Below, piece after piece: positions 25,582 to 33,907 of a stretch of DNA of 41,294 bases. Position 1 is the stretch's first letter; each line of letters starts with the position of its first letter. Origin of the DNA: Oscillatoriales cyanobacterium (GTDB lineage: Bacteria; Cyanobacteriota; Cyanobacteriia; CACIAM-69d); contig RDXB01000053.1 of NCBI GenBank assembly GCA_004292515.1, forward strand, positions 1 to 41,294. Reading direction: 5' to 3'. The notes beneath the pieces are model-generated. The model was given only the letters and a program-made list of their open reading frames with translations. It did not search any database and was not told where the DNA came from. Both the position numbers and the translations under genes were made by a program.

Positions 25582-26741
25582 AACCTACTGATCATAGCAA
25601 GGGCAATTCCCCCATGCGTTTCTCGCCGACGTTAGCTGTTATGTGGGCGGCGGTGGGGCTTAGGGGGTCTGGGTTTGAGGACGATCGCGGGTGGGGCGGG
25701 GTCGATCAATTCGATCGCGTTCATTGCGTCGGGGCGATCGGGTGAGCTGAGGCGATCGCCCTGCCATAAATTCAAATGGCGCAAATCTAACTGGCGCAAA
25801 TCTAACTGGCGCAAATTGCAAGTTGCAGATTGTAGCGTTCTAAAGGCAAAACTTGGGCTGGCGGGGCGAACGATCGAACAGTGACAATCCAGCACGATCA
25901 GTTCAAGGGATTCCAATAGTCTCAACGCGGGTACGCACGCCCGACCAGCCGCCTTGGGCCAACCCTTAACAACGAGAATGGCATCCAATCAATGGACTTG
26001 CTTCTGTTCTCCTCTAATATGACGATCCTTAGCAGATTCGGCATCGATTATAAACTAATGAGACCCATTAACTCGTAATCGAAAACTGCCATTTGCGGCA
26101 GCACAAACCGAAATTCCCTGGAATAGTTAAGTTGAGGAGAAATGAGCGTCTCAGTAGGATGCCATTACTCGGTGGTTATGCAAAACAGCGTTTCTTTTAA
26201 AGACCGATAATCCTAACCGTGAGTTGGTCATTAGGAATCGTTTAGAAGCTGTTTTTAGGGTTGAAGCTTTCTGGCTTCATGCTGTTAATTTAGCACCCCC
26301 CAGATCGGGGCTGTCAACTGTGTAATCAATGTTTACCAAGATTGGGTTTTGGGGTAAGAGATTGTAAAGAACAATCGAAAATTGGTGAATTGAGCGCGAT
26401 CGCACGTAACGGTTTTTGAAAAAATCTGCGAGTTTCTTGTCAAATGTCCCCCAATAGCATCTCAAATCATGCTCAAATCACTCCCTAACCGTTGCTGTCC
26501 CCGGTTGATGGAGCCGTCATTTGCAGCCGATCGCACCCATTCCACCTAGGGATCACAGCAACAGCCCGATCGCACCCCCAAGGAGATCGCCCTGTAAATC
26601 GCCCTGTAAATCGCCCTGTAAATTGCCCTGTAGTTGGAATCCCATCTTGCGGTTGTGATGCCACTCCCGACCCAGGAGCTATCCGGTTTCGGTGTAGGCT
26701 GAAAATCGTCCTTGCCCTTGAGATTGGTTGCACCCGTTCCT
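25582..26741. other. 1.16-kb region without a convincing gene; tandem repeats
   Basis: No long frame with family resemblance is present. Three copies of a 15-bp unit TGGCGCAAATCTAAC (25777-25821) and four copies of a 12-bp unit AATCGCCCTGTA (26585-26632) are seen. The middle part, 26000-26480, is AT-richer than its surroundings, with hairpin-prone CTGCC...GGCAG (around 26090) and CCCCAGATCGGGG (around 26300). A TTGACA ... TAAATT pair lies on the minus strand near 26295-26325. A 22-codon ORF at 26142-26210 (+) has a strong GAGGAG before its ATG. Any of these could belong to a small RNA or an element remnant; nothing is recognised. Confidence 0.4.
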
Positions 26742-27416
26742 ATGACTGCTACGCCCGACCAAATTCGTGATCTCTTAGTCTCGGATAACCTGAGCGATCG
26801 CCTGCGAGCGGTCAACGATATCCGCGCTCTGCCCCCGGCTGAGGGATTTGCCTTAATCCAACTGGCGCTCAAGGATGCCAACACCCGCGTGCGCTATGCG
26901 GCCGTGAGCCAGTTTGACAGCCTGGGTGGTCAGGATTTGGATCGATCGCTGTTGCTGTTGCGAGAACTGCTGTCTGATCCAGAACCCGATGTGCAAGCGG
27001 CGGCGGCCGACTGCCTAGGAGCCTTGAAGCTGAGGGCGGCCTTTGAAGATTTACAAGCTCTGTACGACGCAACCCCGGAATGGCTGGTGCGTTTCAGCAT
27101 TGTGGCGGCCCTGGGTGAGCTGGGTGATCCGCGTGGATTTGATCTGCTGCTGCGGGCGCTGGACTCAGACAACGAACTGGAAACCCTTGGGGCGATCGGG
27201 GCGCTGGGCGAATTGGGCGACGATCGCGCCGTGCCCCACCTAGCCAAATTTGCGACCAGTAGTGACTGGCAGGTGCGCCACCGCCTCGCCCTGACCTTGG
27301 GCCGCCTGAAATCACCCGCCGGTCATGCTATGTTGACCGCCTTGGCCCAGGATGCGGTGGCCCAAGTGGCCGAAGCCGCCACGGATCAGCTCCGAACCCT
27401 GGAAGCAGCGGACTAA
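26742..27416 (+). CDS. nblB: HEAT-repeat protein, NblB / phycobilin lyase-like
   Basis: A 224-aa alpha-solenoid of about six HEAT repeats: RVRYAAVSQFDSLGG, PDVQAAAADCLGALKL, EWLVRFSIVAALGELGDPRG and WQVRHRLALTLGRL. The order and wording fit the cyanobacterial NblB family, related to phycobilin lyase subunits and needed for phycobilisome breakdown under nutrient stress. No phycobilisome genes are adjacent. The ATG at 26742 gives the usual short start (TPDQIRDLLVSDNLSDRLRA). The HEAT fold is certain; the nblB name rests on family resemblance only. Confidence 0.78.
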   Translation: MTATPDQIRDLLVSDNLSDRLRAVNDIRALPPAEGFALIQLALKDANTRVRYAAVSQFDSLGGQDLDRSLLLLRELLSDPEPDVQAAAADCLGALKLRAAFEDLQALYDATPEWLVRFSIVAALGELGDPRGFDLLLRALDSDNELETLGAIGALGELGDDRAVPHLAKFATSSDWQVRHRLALTLGRLKSPAGHAMLTALAQDAVAQVAEAATDQLRTLEAAD

Positions 27417-27461
27417 CTACATAACTACAACTGTTCTGAAGACCGTCTCAGGATTTCAGCA

Positions 27462-27540
27462 CTGTTCAACCCGTTTCCGCAGTTCAACCCGTTTCCGCAG
27501 TTCAACCCGTTGGCTTCCGCAGTTCAACCCGTTGGCTTCC
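27462..27540. repeat. GCAGTTCAACCCGTT tandem repeat
   Basis: Five imperfect copies of a 16-20 bp unit built on GTTCAACCCGTT, with TTCC or GGCTTCC spacers. Two copies of GACTGCCTCAGC follow at about 27555-27580. They fill the 301-bp gap between nblB and the permease. No gene in the gap. Confidence 0.8.
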
Positions 27541-27717
27541 TCAATAGAGACTTTAAAGACTGCCTCAGCGACTGCCTCAGCGACTTCCTCCGCAGAGGTT
27601 AATCAACGGCTTTCTCAGTAAAGGCTTCCTCAAGCGTGCGGTAAACTCGGTTAGCGTCGCCGACTCGCGAAGCTATGGGTTTCGTTAAGGTCGGCCGTGT
27701 TGAGCCTGGAGACTCGG

Positions 27718-28758
27718 ATGCCGCTCGATCGCGCGTTCAATGCTGGTTTTACGCTCTTTTTGAGCCTGATCGTTGAGGCGTTGCCTTTCCTGTTGATGGG
27801 AGTGCTGTTTTCCAGCGCGCTCATGCTGTTTATCAACGAAGGGCGCTTGATTTCCCTGCTGCCGCGCAATCCTGTCCTGGGTGCGCTGGCGGGTAGCGTG
27901 ATGGGGTTTCTGTTTCCGGTCTGTGAATGTGGCAATGTGCCCGTGGCGCGGCGATTGTTGATGCAGGGCATTCCGGCTCCGGTGGCGGTGGGCTTTTTGC
28001 TGGCGGCTCCCACCGCTAACCCGGTGGCGATTTGGGCGACTTGGACGGCCTTTCGCGATCGCCCAGAAATTGTGGTGTTGCGGGTGTTGTCGGCCTTGGC
28101 GATCGCCATGATTGTGGCCTGTGTGTTCGCCGCCCAAAAAGATTTGCGCCCATTTTTGAACCCCAGCTTGGCGCGATCGATGCTGCGGACTCGGGAGATG
28201 ACAGGGATCGAGCGGATGGCCCAAGAGCGGGGCTTATTGACTTCGGGAACCTATTGGCCTGGGGTCAGCCAGGGTCGTCCCTTGGAAGCCTCCCTCAGTA
28301 CCATGCAGTCTTTGACGGTCGATCGCTCGCGGGAAAACTTGCCCACGGGCGATCGCTGGCGACTGTTCATCGACAACGTGGTGCGAGAGTTGCGGGAGCT
28401 GGGCGGCGTGTTGGTCATTGGCAGCGCGATCGCAGCGGTGGTGCAGGTGGCCGTGCCGCGCGAGGTGGTGCTGGGTTTGGGTCAAGGCCCCGTCAGCTCG
28501 ATCATCACAATGATGACCCTCGCGGCGGTGATTTCGATTTGTTCCACCGTGGATTCGTTTTTTGCCCTGTCCTTTTCGGGCGCGTTCACCACCGGCTCTG
28601 TGTTGTCCTTTCTGGTGTTTGGGCCGATCATTGACCTGAAGGCGATCGGGCTGTTGCTGTCAATCTTTCGGCCGCGGGCTGTGTTGTATATGTTCCTGCT
28701 CGCTGCTCAGTTGGCCTTTTTGGTCGGTCTGGCAATCAATTTCCAAACGGGTTGGTAG
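27718..28758 (+). CDS. DUF318/ArsP-type permease
   Basis: A 346-aa membrane protein with about eight helices in two halves. The motif FPVCECGNVPVARRL at about residues 70-85, with PTANPVAIWAT after it, and the second-half CSTVDSFFALSF, are hallmarks of the permease family that includes ArsP (export of organoarsenicals). A 70-residue soluble loop separates the halves. The ATG at 27718 has GGAG seven bases upstream, so it is preferred to a GTG at 27697. The DUF6816 gene begins 4 bp after the stop, pointing to one transcript. The substrate is unknown; no arsenic genes are adjacent. Confidence 0.87.
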   Translation: MPLDRAFNAGFTLFLSLIVEALPFLLMGVLFSSALMLFINEGRLISLLPRNPVLGALAGSVMGFLFPVCECGNVPVARRLLMQGIPAPVAVGFLLAAPTANPVAIWATWTAFRDRPEIVVLRVLSALAIAMIVACVFAAQKDLRPFLNPSLARSMLRTREMTGIERMAQERGLLTSGTYWPGVSQGRPLEASLSTMQSLTVDRSRENLPTGDRWRLFIDNVVRELRELGGVLVIGSAIAAVVQVAVPREVVLGLGQGPVSSIITMMTLAAVISICSTVDSFFALSFSGAFTTGSVLSFLVFGPIIDLKAIGLLLSIFRPRAVLYMFLLAAQLAFLVGLAINFQTGW

Positions 28759-28762
28759 GGTG

Positions 28763-29596
28763 ATGGCAGGGCGATCGCGCCGTTGGGTCTGGTGCTGGGT
28801 GTTGGTGGCTTGCCTGTGGTTCGGAGGCTGGGGTGCATCTCCGGCCTGGGCCGGCCCCTTGGTCGATCGCGTCACGACCTATCCCTATTGGACTCAGAAG
28901 CCCCCCACCCAACCGGCCAAGGGCGATTTGACCTATCCCGACTGGATGGCGGGCACTTGGCAAGTCACCAGTGAACTGTTGGGATTGTCGGCTCCCTTCG
29001 CGCCGGAAATTGTGACTCCAGGTTTTGAGAGCAATCGATCGCTCCTGGGGCAACCGATGGAATTCACGGTGCGGTTTAGCCCCCAAAGTTTGGCTCCGGC
29101 CCTGAGTGCCTTTCCGTTGCGATCGCGCCCTAGCCTTGAGCAACGGGCCATTGTGGCCGATCGCGCCTTCAACGGCCTGAATATTGCCGCCGCCTATTTG
29201 GGACGAGAGGCGATCGCCGGCATTGTGGCTGACCCCGGCGACCCCAACCACCAAACCCTGCAACTGAAGGGGCAACGCGAACTGCGATCGGAAGTGACCG
29301 GCCGGGCTAGCGAGCGCCCTGGGGTCAATCGATTTGTGGCCACCGAAACCAGCATCCAATCCTTTGGCGGCGGGTCGGCGACCGTGGGGCGATCAGTCTA
29401 CCGCAACCTAGTGGAAACCACCACGGACTATCGGCTAGGCGAGGGCGATCGCGTCACGGCCGACCAATTCACCGCTATCTATTTGTTGTCGCCCGATCGC
29501 TATGCCTCCGTGACGCGCGATCGGCCCGTTGCCCTCTACCACTACCGCCTCACCTTGCAGCATCCAGCAGATCTAACCCCCAGCTCCAATTCCTAG
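28763..29596 (+). CDS. DUF6816-like exported protein
   Basis: A 277-aa protein with a cleavable signal peptide (RRWVWCWVLVACLWFGGWGA, then SPAWA). The mature part starts GPLVDRVTTYPYW and contains GDLTYPDWMAGTWQVTSELL and EIVTPGFESNR, conserved in a cyanobacterial and chloroplast family (DUF6816) thought to lie in the thylakoid lumen or periplasm. It is beta-rich with no catalytic motif. It sits 4 bp after the permease gene and is probably cotranslated. The family number is from memory and should be confirmed. Confidence 0.75.
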   Translation: MAGRSRRWVWCWVLVACLWFGGWGASPAWAGPLVDRVTTYPYWTQKPPTQPAKGDLTYPDWMAGTWQVTSELLGLSAPFAPEIVTPGFESNRSLLGQPMEFTVRFSPQSLAPALSAFPLRSRPSLEQRAIVADRAFNGLNIAAAYLGREAIAGIVADPGDPNHQTLQLKGQRELRSEVTGRASERPGVNRFVATETSIQSFGGGSATVGRSVYRNLVETTTDYRLGEGDRVTADQFTAIYLLSPDRYASVTRDRPVALYHYRLTLQHPADLTPSSNS

Positions 29597-29630
29597 CGAT
29601 CGCTTGAGATTCAGCCAGGATTTGCTCAAC

Positions 29631-29963
29631 TCAAGTCAAGCCGGGAAAAGAGTCAACAAACTGAATTTTTAGATCGGGAAATGAAGTTACAAACTTAATT
29701 TTTAGATCGGGGAATGAATTAACAAATTGCCACTCACCACAGGAGTCTGGAAACGAGTTGACTGGCTTAACTTTTAAGTTGGGAAATGAGTCAACCACCT
29801 GCACGGTGAGATCAGGAAAAGATTCCACAATTTGTACCTTGCCATAGAGGGGATGACCATCCTGTTGGCAGGCGGTGCGATCGATGGTTTTGGCCGTGAC
29901 TCGATCGCCCCACAGTCCGATCGCCACCGCCGCCAAAAATCCCAAGGCGATCGCCCTTCTCAT
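29631..29963 (-). CDS. Exported protein of SFPDLK repeats, probable 7(1) septoil-knot-like domain
   Basis: A 110-aa protein. A signal peptide (RRAIALGFLAAVAIGLWGD, then RVTA) is followed by CQQDGHPLYGKVQ. Then come six 10-13-residue units of the form V-x-V-V-x-S-F-P-D/N-L-K: VESFPDLT, VDSFPNLK, VNSFPD (then SCGEWQF), VNSFPDLK, VTSFPDLK and VDSFPGLT. Such units with a central CGEWQFV fit the family described as a 7(1) septoil knot, a small knotted beta structure; this is recalled, not searched. The frame upstream of ATG 29963 is open to a GTG at 30101, but the signal peptide argues for 29963. Function unknown. Confidence 0.75.
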   Translation of the reverse strand: MRRAIALGFLAAVAIGLWGDRVTAKTIDRTACQQDGHPLYGKVQIVESFPDLTVQVVDSFPNLKVKPVNSFPDSCGEWQFVNSFPDLKIKFVTSFPDLKIQFVDSFPGLT

Positions 29964-30194
29964 CCAAGACCAGATTGTGGGTTTGTGGTGGCGCTTCACG
30001 GCTGTTAATGACTCAAATAATGACTCAAAAATGGAGCGATCGGACTGAAGGCTTAATCGACCTTTTGCATCAATCCAGCCAGTAGCGAGTAGTAGTGCCA
30101 CTAGATTAATATGCTGGATTTATGCACCGTCACTAGTCGCACGTGGATTCTCGATCTGCACTACATCACAGATTCGTTTATTTCCAAGATCTTG

Positions 30195-30229
30195 GTAGGG
30201 GCAGGGGCAGGTTTCAAACCTGCCCCTAC
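30195..30229. repeat. GTAGGGGCAGG...CCTGCCCCTAC hairpin
   Basis: GTAGGGGCAGGGGCAGGTTT and AAACCTGCCCCTAC form a 14-bp stem with an internal duplication of GGGGCA. A half copy (TTTGAAACCTGCCCCTAC) occurs at 23888-23905 upstream of mltA, so it is a dispersed repeat. It lies downstream of the Cys-rich minus-strand gene. A TAGTAGTACTACTACTACTT stretch near 30305 is simple repeat DNA. Confidence 0.6.
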
Positions 30230-30367
30230 GATCATTCGTCGGGTCTATCAACTTCCGAGCCTGATTCGTCTGGCTTTCGGATTGTGCTGACCCAGCGTAT
30301 TAGTCTAGTAGTACTACTACTACTTGCTCAACCTACTTGCTCTTCAATCCTCAAGGGCTTTCTGAAG

Positions 30368-30586
30368 CTAGGTTAATTCCAGTTGCGGCACGGCCACATC
30401 GGCCAGGGTAAACCCCATTTCGCATTCATAACAAGCGGGTTGGGTGTTATTGGCTGGGCGGGTGGCATGGGCACAAAATAACCGACCGTTACGCCACCGG
30501 GGCTGACCGGCGCGATCGGCCAACAAACAAGTTTGACAAACCGATCGGGGAGGCAGCGGGCCGCTATCCAAGAACATGACCAACAT
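30368..30586 (-). CDS. Small Cys-rich (zinc-ribbon-like) protein
   Basis: A 72-aa protein with five cysteines: CQTCLLADRAGQPRW, RLFCAHA, then CYECEMGF. The two C-x-x-C pairs suggest a zinc knuckle. The C-terminus is ADVAVPQLELT. The ATG at 30586 has AGAAGG about 8 bases upstream; a second Met three codons later is possible. It resembles small hypothetical proteins of cyanobacteria but I cannot name the family. Neighbours (cobD upstream, septoil-like downstream) give no clear link. Confidence 0.65.
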   Translation of the reverse strand: MLVMFLDSGPLPPRSVCQTCLLADRAGQPRWRNGRLFCAHATRPANNTQPACYECEMGFTLADVAVPQLELT

Positions 30587-30798
30587 AGGGACACCTTCTG
30601 AAAGGACGAAACCAACGCCAAGTGCCGCAATCCAAGGGAACAAACCTCAGCAATCTTCCGGCTCTCAGGGAACTTCTGAAAGCGAATTTGTTGAAGATAT
30701 TTCTAAAGAGTTGAGAGCAGTTCTTTGGGGTGGCTTAGTTCTTATTTTACGCTGAGTCTTTGGCAACCGGGGAGCGATCGCCCCTGGCCACCCGATCG

Positions 30799-31833
30799 CT
30801 ATTGGAACCCGATCGCCCCCAGCAGACCGATCGCCCCCACCAACCACCCCAAAAAGACCGATCGCGTCAACCCCAAGGCCTGTTGGATCACCGCTGGATC
30901 GATCGCCCGTGTGGCTTCCCCCAGTAACGGCTTGTGCTTCACCTGGCCCCGATAGCGATTGGGGCCGCCGAGCTGCACCCCCAGGGCCGCCGCGTAGGCA
31001 CATTCGCTCCAGCCAGAGTTGGGGCTGGGATCTTGGGGGCTATCGCGCCGACAAAGGGCCAGCACGCGCCGGGGCCGGCCCGACCCCAGGGCGATCGACC
31101 CCACAGCCAACCGACAGGGCAGCCAAGTCAGGTGATCTTCCAAGCGGGCGCTAAACCAACCCAAGTCCCGATAGGGCGGGTCGCGGTAGCCCACCATTGA
31201 ATCGAGGGTGCTGGCGGCTTTGTAGCTCAGGGTGACAGCCGCGATCGCCCCCGGTGGCCAACCGAGCCAGCCCGTGCCGATCGCCCCCACCAGGGCCCAA
31301 AACAGGGGAGCCAACACCCCATCCACGGAATTTTCCGCGACGGTTTCGAGGATGGCCCGCAGGATTTCTGGGCGATCGAGTTGTGCCGTTTCCCGGCCCA
31401 CGTAGCGACTGAGGTGCGATCGCGCCTGGGTCAAGTCATTGGCAGCCAAGGGGGCCAACACATCCTCGGCCGCATCCCGCAAACTGCGCCCCGCAAAACA
31501 AGCCGCCAACATCACCACTTCGATCGCCCCACCCAACAGCGGATGTAGCAGGCTAACTAGCCGCGCGATGCCGAGGGCGATCAGACCTGTGCCCCCGATC
31601 GTCGAAAGGGCCAAGCCCACACCCAACCAGCGCTGGGCGATCGGAGATTCCCAGGTCAAGGCCCAGCGTTGGTAGCGATCGATCCAAGCGCCGATCGCCT
31701 GTACCGGGTGGGGCCAAGTCCAGGGATCGCCCAAGAGTCGATCGAGCAGGGCCGCCGCTAGCAGCAAGCTGATCGATCGCCCCGGCTCCCCACCGCTCAG
31801 GATTGTCCCGGTGAGCTGTTGCAGAATTGCCAT
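30799..31833 (-). CDS. cobD: Adenosylcobinamide-phosphate synthase
   Basis: A 344-aa polytopic membrane protein of the CobD/CbiB family, which attaches the aminopropanol arm to cobyrinic acid in cobalamin (pseudocobalamin in cyanobacteria) synthesis. Motifs: LLDRLLGDPWTWPHPVQAIG near the N-terminus, DLTQARSHLSRYVGRET, ETVAENSVDGVLAPLFWAL, KAASTLDSMVGYRDPPYRDLG and GWSECAYAAALGVQLGG. The ATG at 31833 overlaps the dprA stop (TGATG), so the two are translationally coupled. A GTG at 31836 is possible but less likely. Confidence 0.94.
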   Translation of the reverse strand: MAILQQLTGTILSGGEPGRSISLLLAAALLDRLLGDPWTWPHPVQAIGAWIDRYQRWALTWESPIAQRWLGVGLALSTIGGTGLIALGIARLVSLLHPLLGGAIEVVMLAACFAGRSLRDAAEDVLAPLAANDLTQARSHLSRYVGRETAQLDRPEILRAILETVAENSVDGVLAPLFWALVGAIGTGWLGWPPGAIAAVTLSYKAASTLDSMVGYRDPPYRDLGWFSARLEDHLTWLPCRLAVGSIALGSGRPRRVLALCRRDSPQDPSPNSGWSECAYAAALGVQLGGPNRYRGQVKHKPLLGEATRAIDPAVIQQALGLTRSVFLGWLVGAIGLLGAIGFQ

Positions 31834-33146
31834 CACGATCGTTGGTAACGCATTCCTGGCAAGGACAGGACCAAGCCCAGAATCTCCAACTCTGTGAGCG
31901 CGGCCATCACGTTGCTGGTGAGCAAGCCACTTTCGGCGACGATCGCATCGAGGGACGTGGGGGTGGGGTCGATCGCCGCCAGCACCTTGGCGGCATTGGG
32001 TGACAAGTCCGGTGGCGGGGCTGTGGGGGCTGTGGGTGCTGCCAACTCGATCGGACGGGCGGGGCGATCAGGCGCGGGGTCAGCCGTGGCCTGAGCGGGG
32101 CGATCAATCTGCGGCATAGACCCAAGGGACTCTAGCAATTGCTCCACACCCAAAATCACCTGTGCACCCGAGCTGATTAACTTCAAACAACCTGCTGATT
32201 GCTGCATATCCAGCGATCCGGGCAGCACATACACATCGCGCCCATACTCAGCGGCTTGGTTGGCCGTAATCAGTGCGCCGGATGTTGGCCCGGCCTCAAT
32301 CACGATTGTGGCGCGGGAAATGCCGGCCACAATGCGGTTGCGGCGCGGGAAATGAGCACGCTCGGGCCCCGTGCCACTGGGATATTCGCTGAGGGCAAAG
32401 CCTTGGGCGGGCTGATCCGGTGCGCCAACGATTTGGCCATAGAGCGATCGATGGTGGCTGGGATAGACCCGATCGACCCCTGTGCCCAACACGGCGATCG
32501 TCCGGCCGCCCGCTGCCAAACAGGCCCGGTGGCATTCTCCATCAATCCCCTCGGCCAGCCCCGACACGATCCCGAATCCCGCCCGGGCCAGCTCGGTTGT
32601 CAAAGTCCGGGCCCAGCGCTGGCCATATTCTGTGAGGTGGCGCGTCCCGACGATCGCGATTAAGGGGCGATCGCCCGATAGTTCCTCGGGTTGCGGTTGG
32701 CCTCGGTAATACAGCAGGGGCGGAAAATCAGGAATTTCCAGCAACAGACGCGGGTATGCCGGATCGGCTGGTGTCCAAAATTGGGCATTTTTGCGCGTCC
32801 AGTCTGCCAAAAGCTGGGTTGGTTCGATCGCCGATCGCCCTTCCACAATCTTGCTCAAGCGTTGGGGGCCAATGCCTTCAACTTCACTTAACTCCTGGGC
32901 TGGCACTGTCCAAGCAACGGCCAGGGAACCAAAGGCCTGTTGCACCCGCCGCAACAGCACCGGGCCCATTTCTGGCACTTGCGACCAAGCGAGCCAAGCG
33001 GCCCGCTCACTGAATGTCGATGGCGGTTCAACTAGCCGATCGAGTTGCGGGTTAGACGGCGGTGGGAAAGCGGTCACAGAAAGACTCTCAAACCATCTGC
33101 AAAGAACTGGCCGCATCAATGGCCCTGGCGAATTAGCCCCATCCAT
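31833..33146 (-). CDS. dprA: DNA-processing protein A
   Basis: A 437-aa protein that binds incoming single-stranded DNA and loads RecA during natural transformation. An N-terminal helix-hairpin-helix region ([15 protein letters not shown]) precedes a Rossmann-like core: [72 protein letters not shown] and DVYVLPG. A Pro/Ala linker and winged-helix tail ([20 protein letters not shown]) end it. The first ATG is used; the Met at residue 11 (33116) is an alternative, since family similarity starts only near residue 45. Competence genes are common in cyanobacteria; cobD is coupled downstream. Confidence 0.94.
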   Translation of the reverse strand: MDGANSPGPLMRPVLCRWFESLSVTAFPPPSNPQLDRLVEPPSTFSERAAWLAWSQVPEMGPVLLRRVQQAFGSLAVAWTVPAQELSEVEGIGPQRLSKIVEGRSAIEPTQLLADWTRKNAQFWTPADPAYPRLLLEIPDFPPLLYYRGQPQPEELSGDRPLIAIVGTRHLTEYGQRWARTLTTELARAGFGIVSGLAEGIDGECHRACLAAGGRTIAVLGTGVDRVYPSHHRSLYGQIVGAPDQPAQGFALSEYPSGTGPERAHFPRRNRIVAGISRATIVIEAGPTSGALITANQAAEYGRDVYVLPGSLDMQQSAGCLKLISSGAQVILGVEQLLESLGSMPQIDRPAQATADPAPDRPARPIELAAPTAPTAPPPDLSPNAAKVLAAIDPTPTSLDAIVAESGLLTSNVMAALTELEILGLVLSLPGMRYQRS

Positions 33147-33394
33147 TGCCCCGACAGGGAATCGATCAACCGGGGGCGGCGAATCCGCGATCGGACTGGT
33201 ATCATCCGATTGGTATCATGGAAGCGTTGTTGAATGCGACCCGATCGCTCGGGCCCCGGCCGCTGCGCGATCGCCCCCAACAATATTGCAGGGACTCAGC
33301 ATCGGCGATGCCATCATGGGCAAGTGACCCAGAAGCTGTCGCCGCCGCCCCCGCCCATCACCCAAGCTGCATCCTTATATTCGGAGCAATCCCA

Positions 33395-33511
33395 ATGCTG
33401 GCGCTTAAAATCACTGTATACATTGTTGTGCTCTTCTTCATCAGCCTGTTCGTATTTGGCTTTCTGTCGAACGACCCGGCCCGGAACCCCAACCGTCGCG
33501 ACTTTGAATAA
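33395..33511 (+). CDS. psbI: Photosystem II reaction-centre protein I
   Basis: A 38-aa single-helix membrane protein: [20 protein letters not shown], then [18 protein letters not shown]. This is the canonical PsbI sequence, with the helix at about residues 5-24 and the conserved S-N/G-D-P-A-R-N-P tail. PsbI sits beside D1 and helps its early assembly in photosystem II. GGAG lies 7 bases before the ATG. It is monocistronic, divergent from dprA and followed by a hairpin terminator. The 248-bp region upstream contains two GGTATCAT direct repeats (around 33197-33218) that may include its promoter. Confidence 0.96.
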   Translation: MLALKITVYIVVLFFISLFVFGFLSNDPARNPNRRDFE

Positions 33512-33577
33512 GTCTCGCACCCCGAAATCGCCATGGAGAAGCTGGTTGAGACCGCTTCTCAGTGACGTGGTTTTGCG

Positions 33578-33630
33578 AAACTCAGCGATAGCCCTTGACT
33601 CGCTACGCTGAGTTTTTGTTTGGGTTTTTC
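33578..33630 (+). terminator. psbI terminator
   Basis: AAACTCAGCG (33578-33587) pairs with CGCTGAGTTT (33606-33615), followed by T-rich DNA (TTTTTGTTTGGGTTTTT), a classic factor-independent terminator 67 bp after the psbI stop. The rest of the 396-bp gap to the LptD-like gene shows no other feature. Confidence 0.75.
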
Positions 33631-33907
33631 TGGAAATTCTGGCGGCGGCCGTTGGGTTCGAGGGGTTGGGGGCGTGATGGTGGGTGGCGCGGCTTGCCCC
33701 GCAGGGAATGGCGCATTGTGCTGTGGCCATCTCCCATCGCGATCGAAGCCGACCCGGCGCTATCACCCTTACAATTGACCACACCGAGACCGAATTAATC
33801 CGAATTGATCGGGTGGGCTGATTGGCCCAGCAGCTCGTGATCGATCGCCCCATCGGCGCGATCGCCTGGCCAATTGTCGTGTTTTTTGCTCATTGGACGA
33901 TCGACTT

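Noticed and set aside
25632-25988. 118-aa minus-strand ORF with NLRQLDLRQLDLRHLNL, resembling a pentapeptide or leucine-rich repeat
   Set aside because: The repeat simply reflects a 15-bp DNA tandem repeat of three units; the rest has no protein-like pattern and no ribosome binding site.
26295-26325. TTAGCAC-like sequence as a CIRCE heat-shock operator
   Set aside because: Only one half resembles TTAGCACTC; the required inverted GAGTGCTAA at nine bases is absent and no chaperone gene follows.
26277-26465. 62-aa minus-strand ORF
   Set aside because: No family resemblance, no ribosome binding site, and it lies in hairpin-rich AT-richer DNA.
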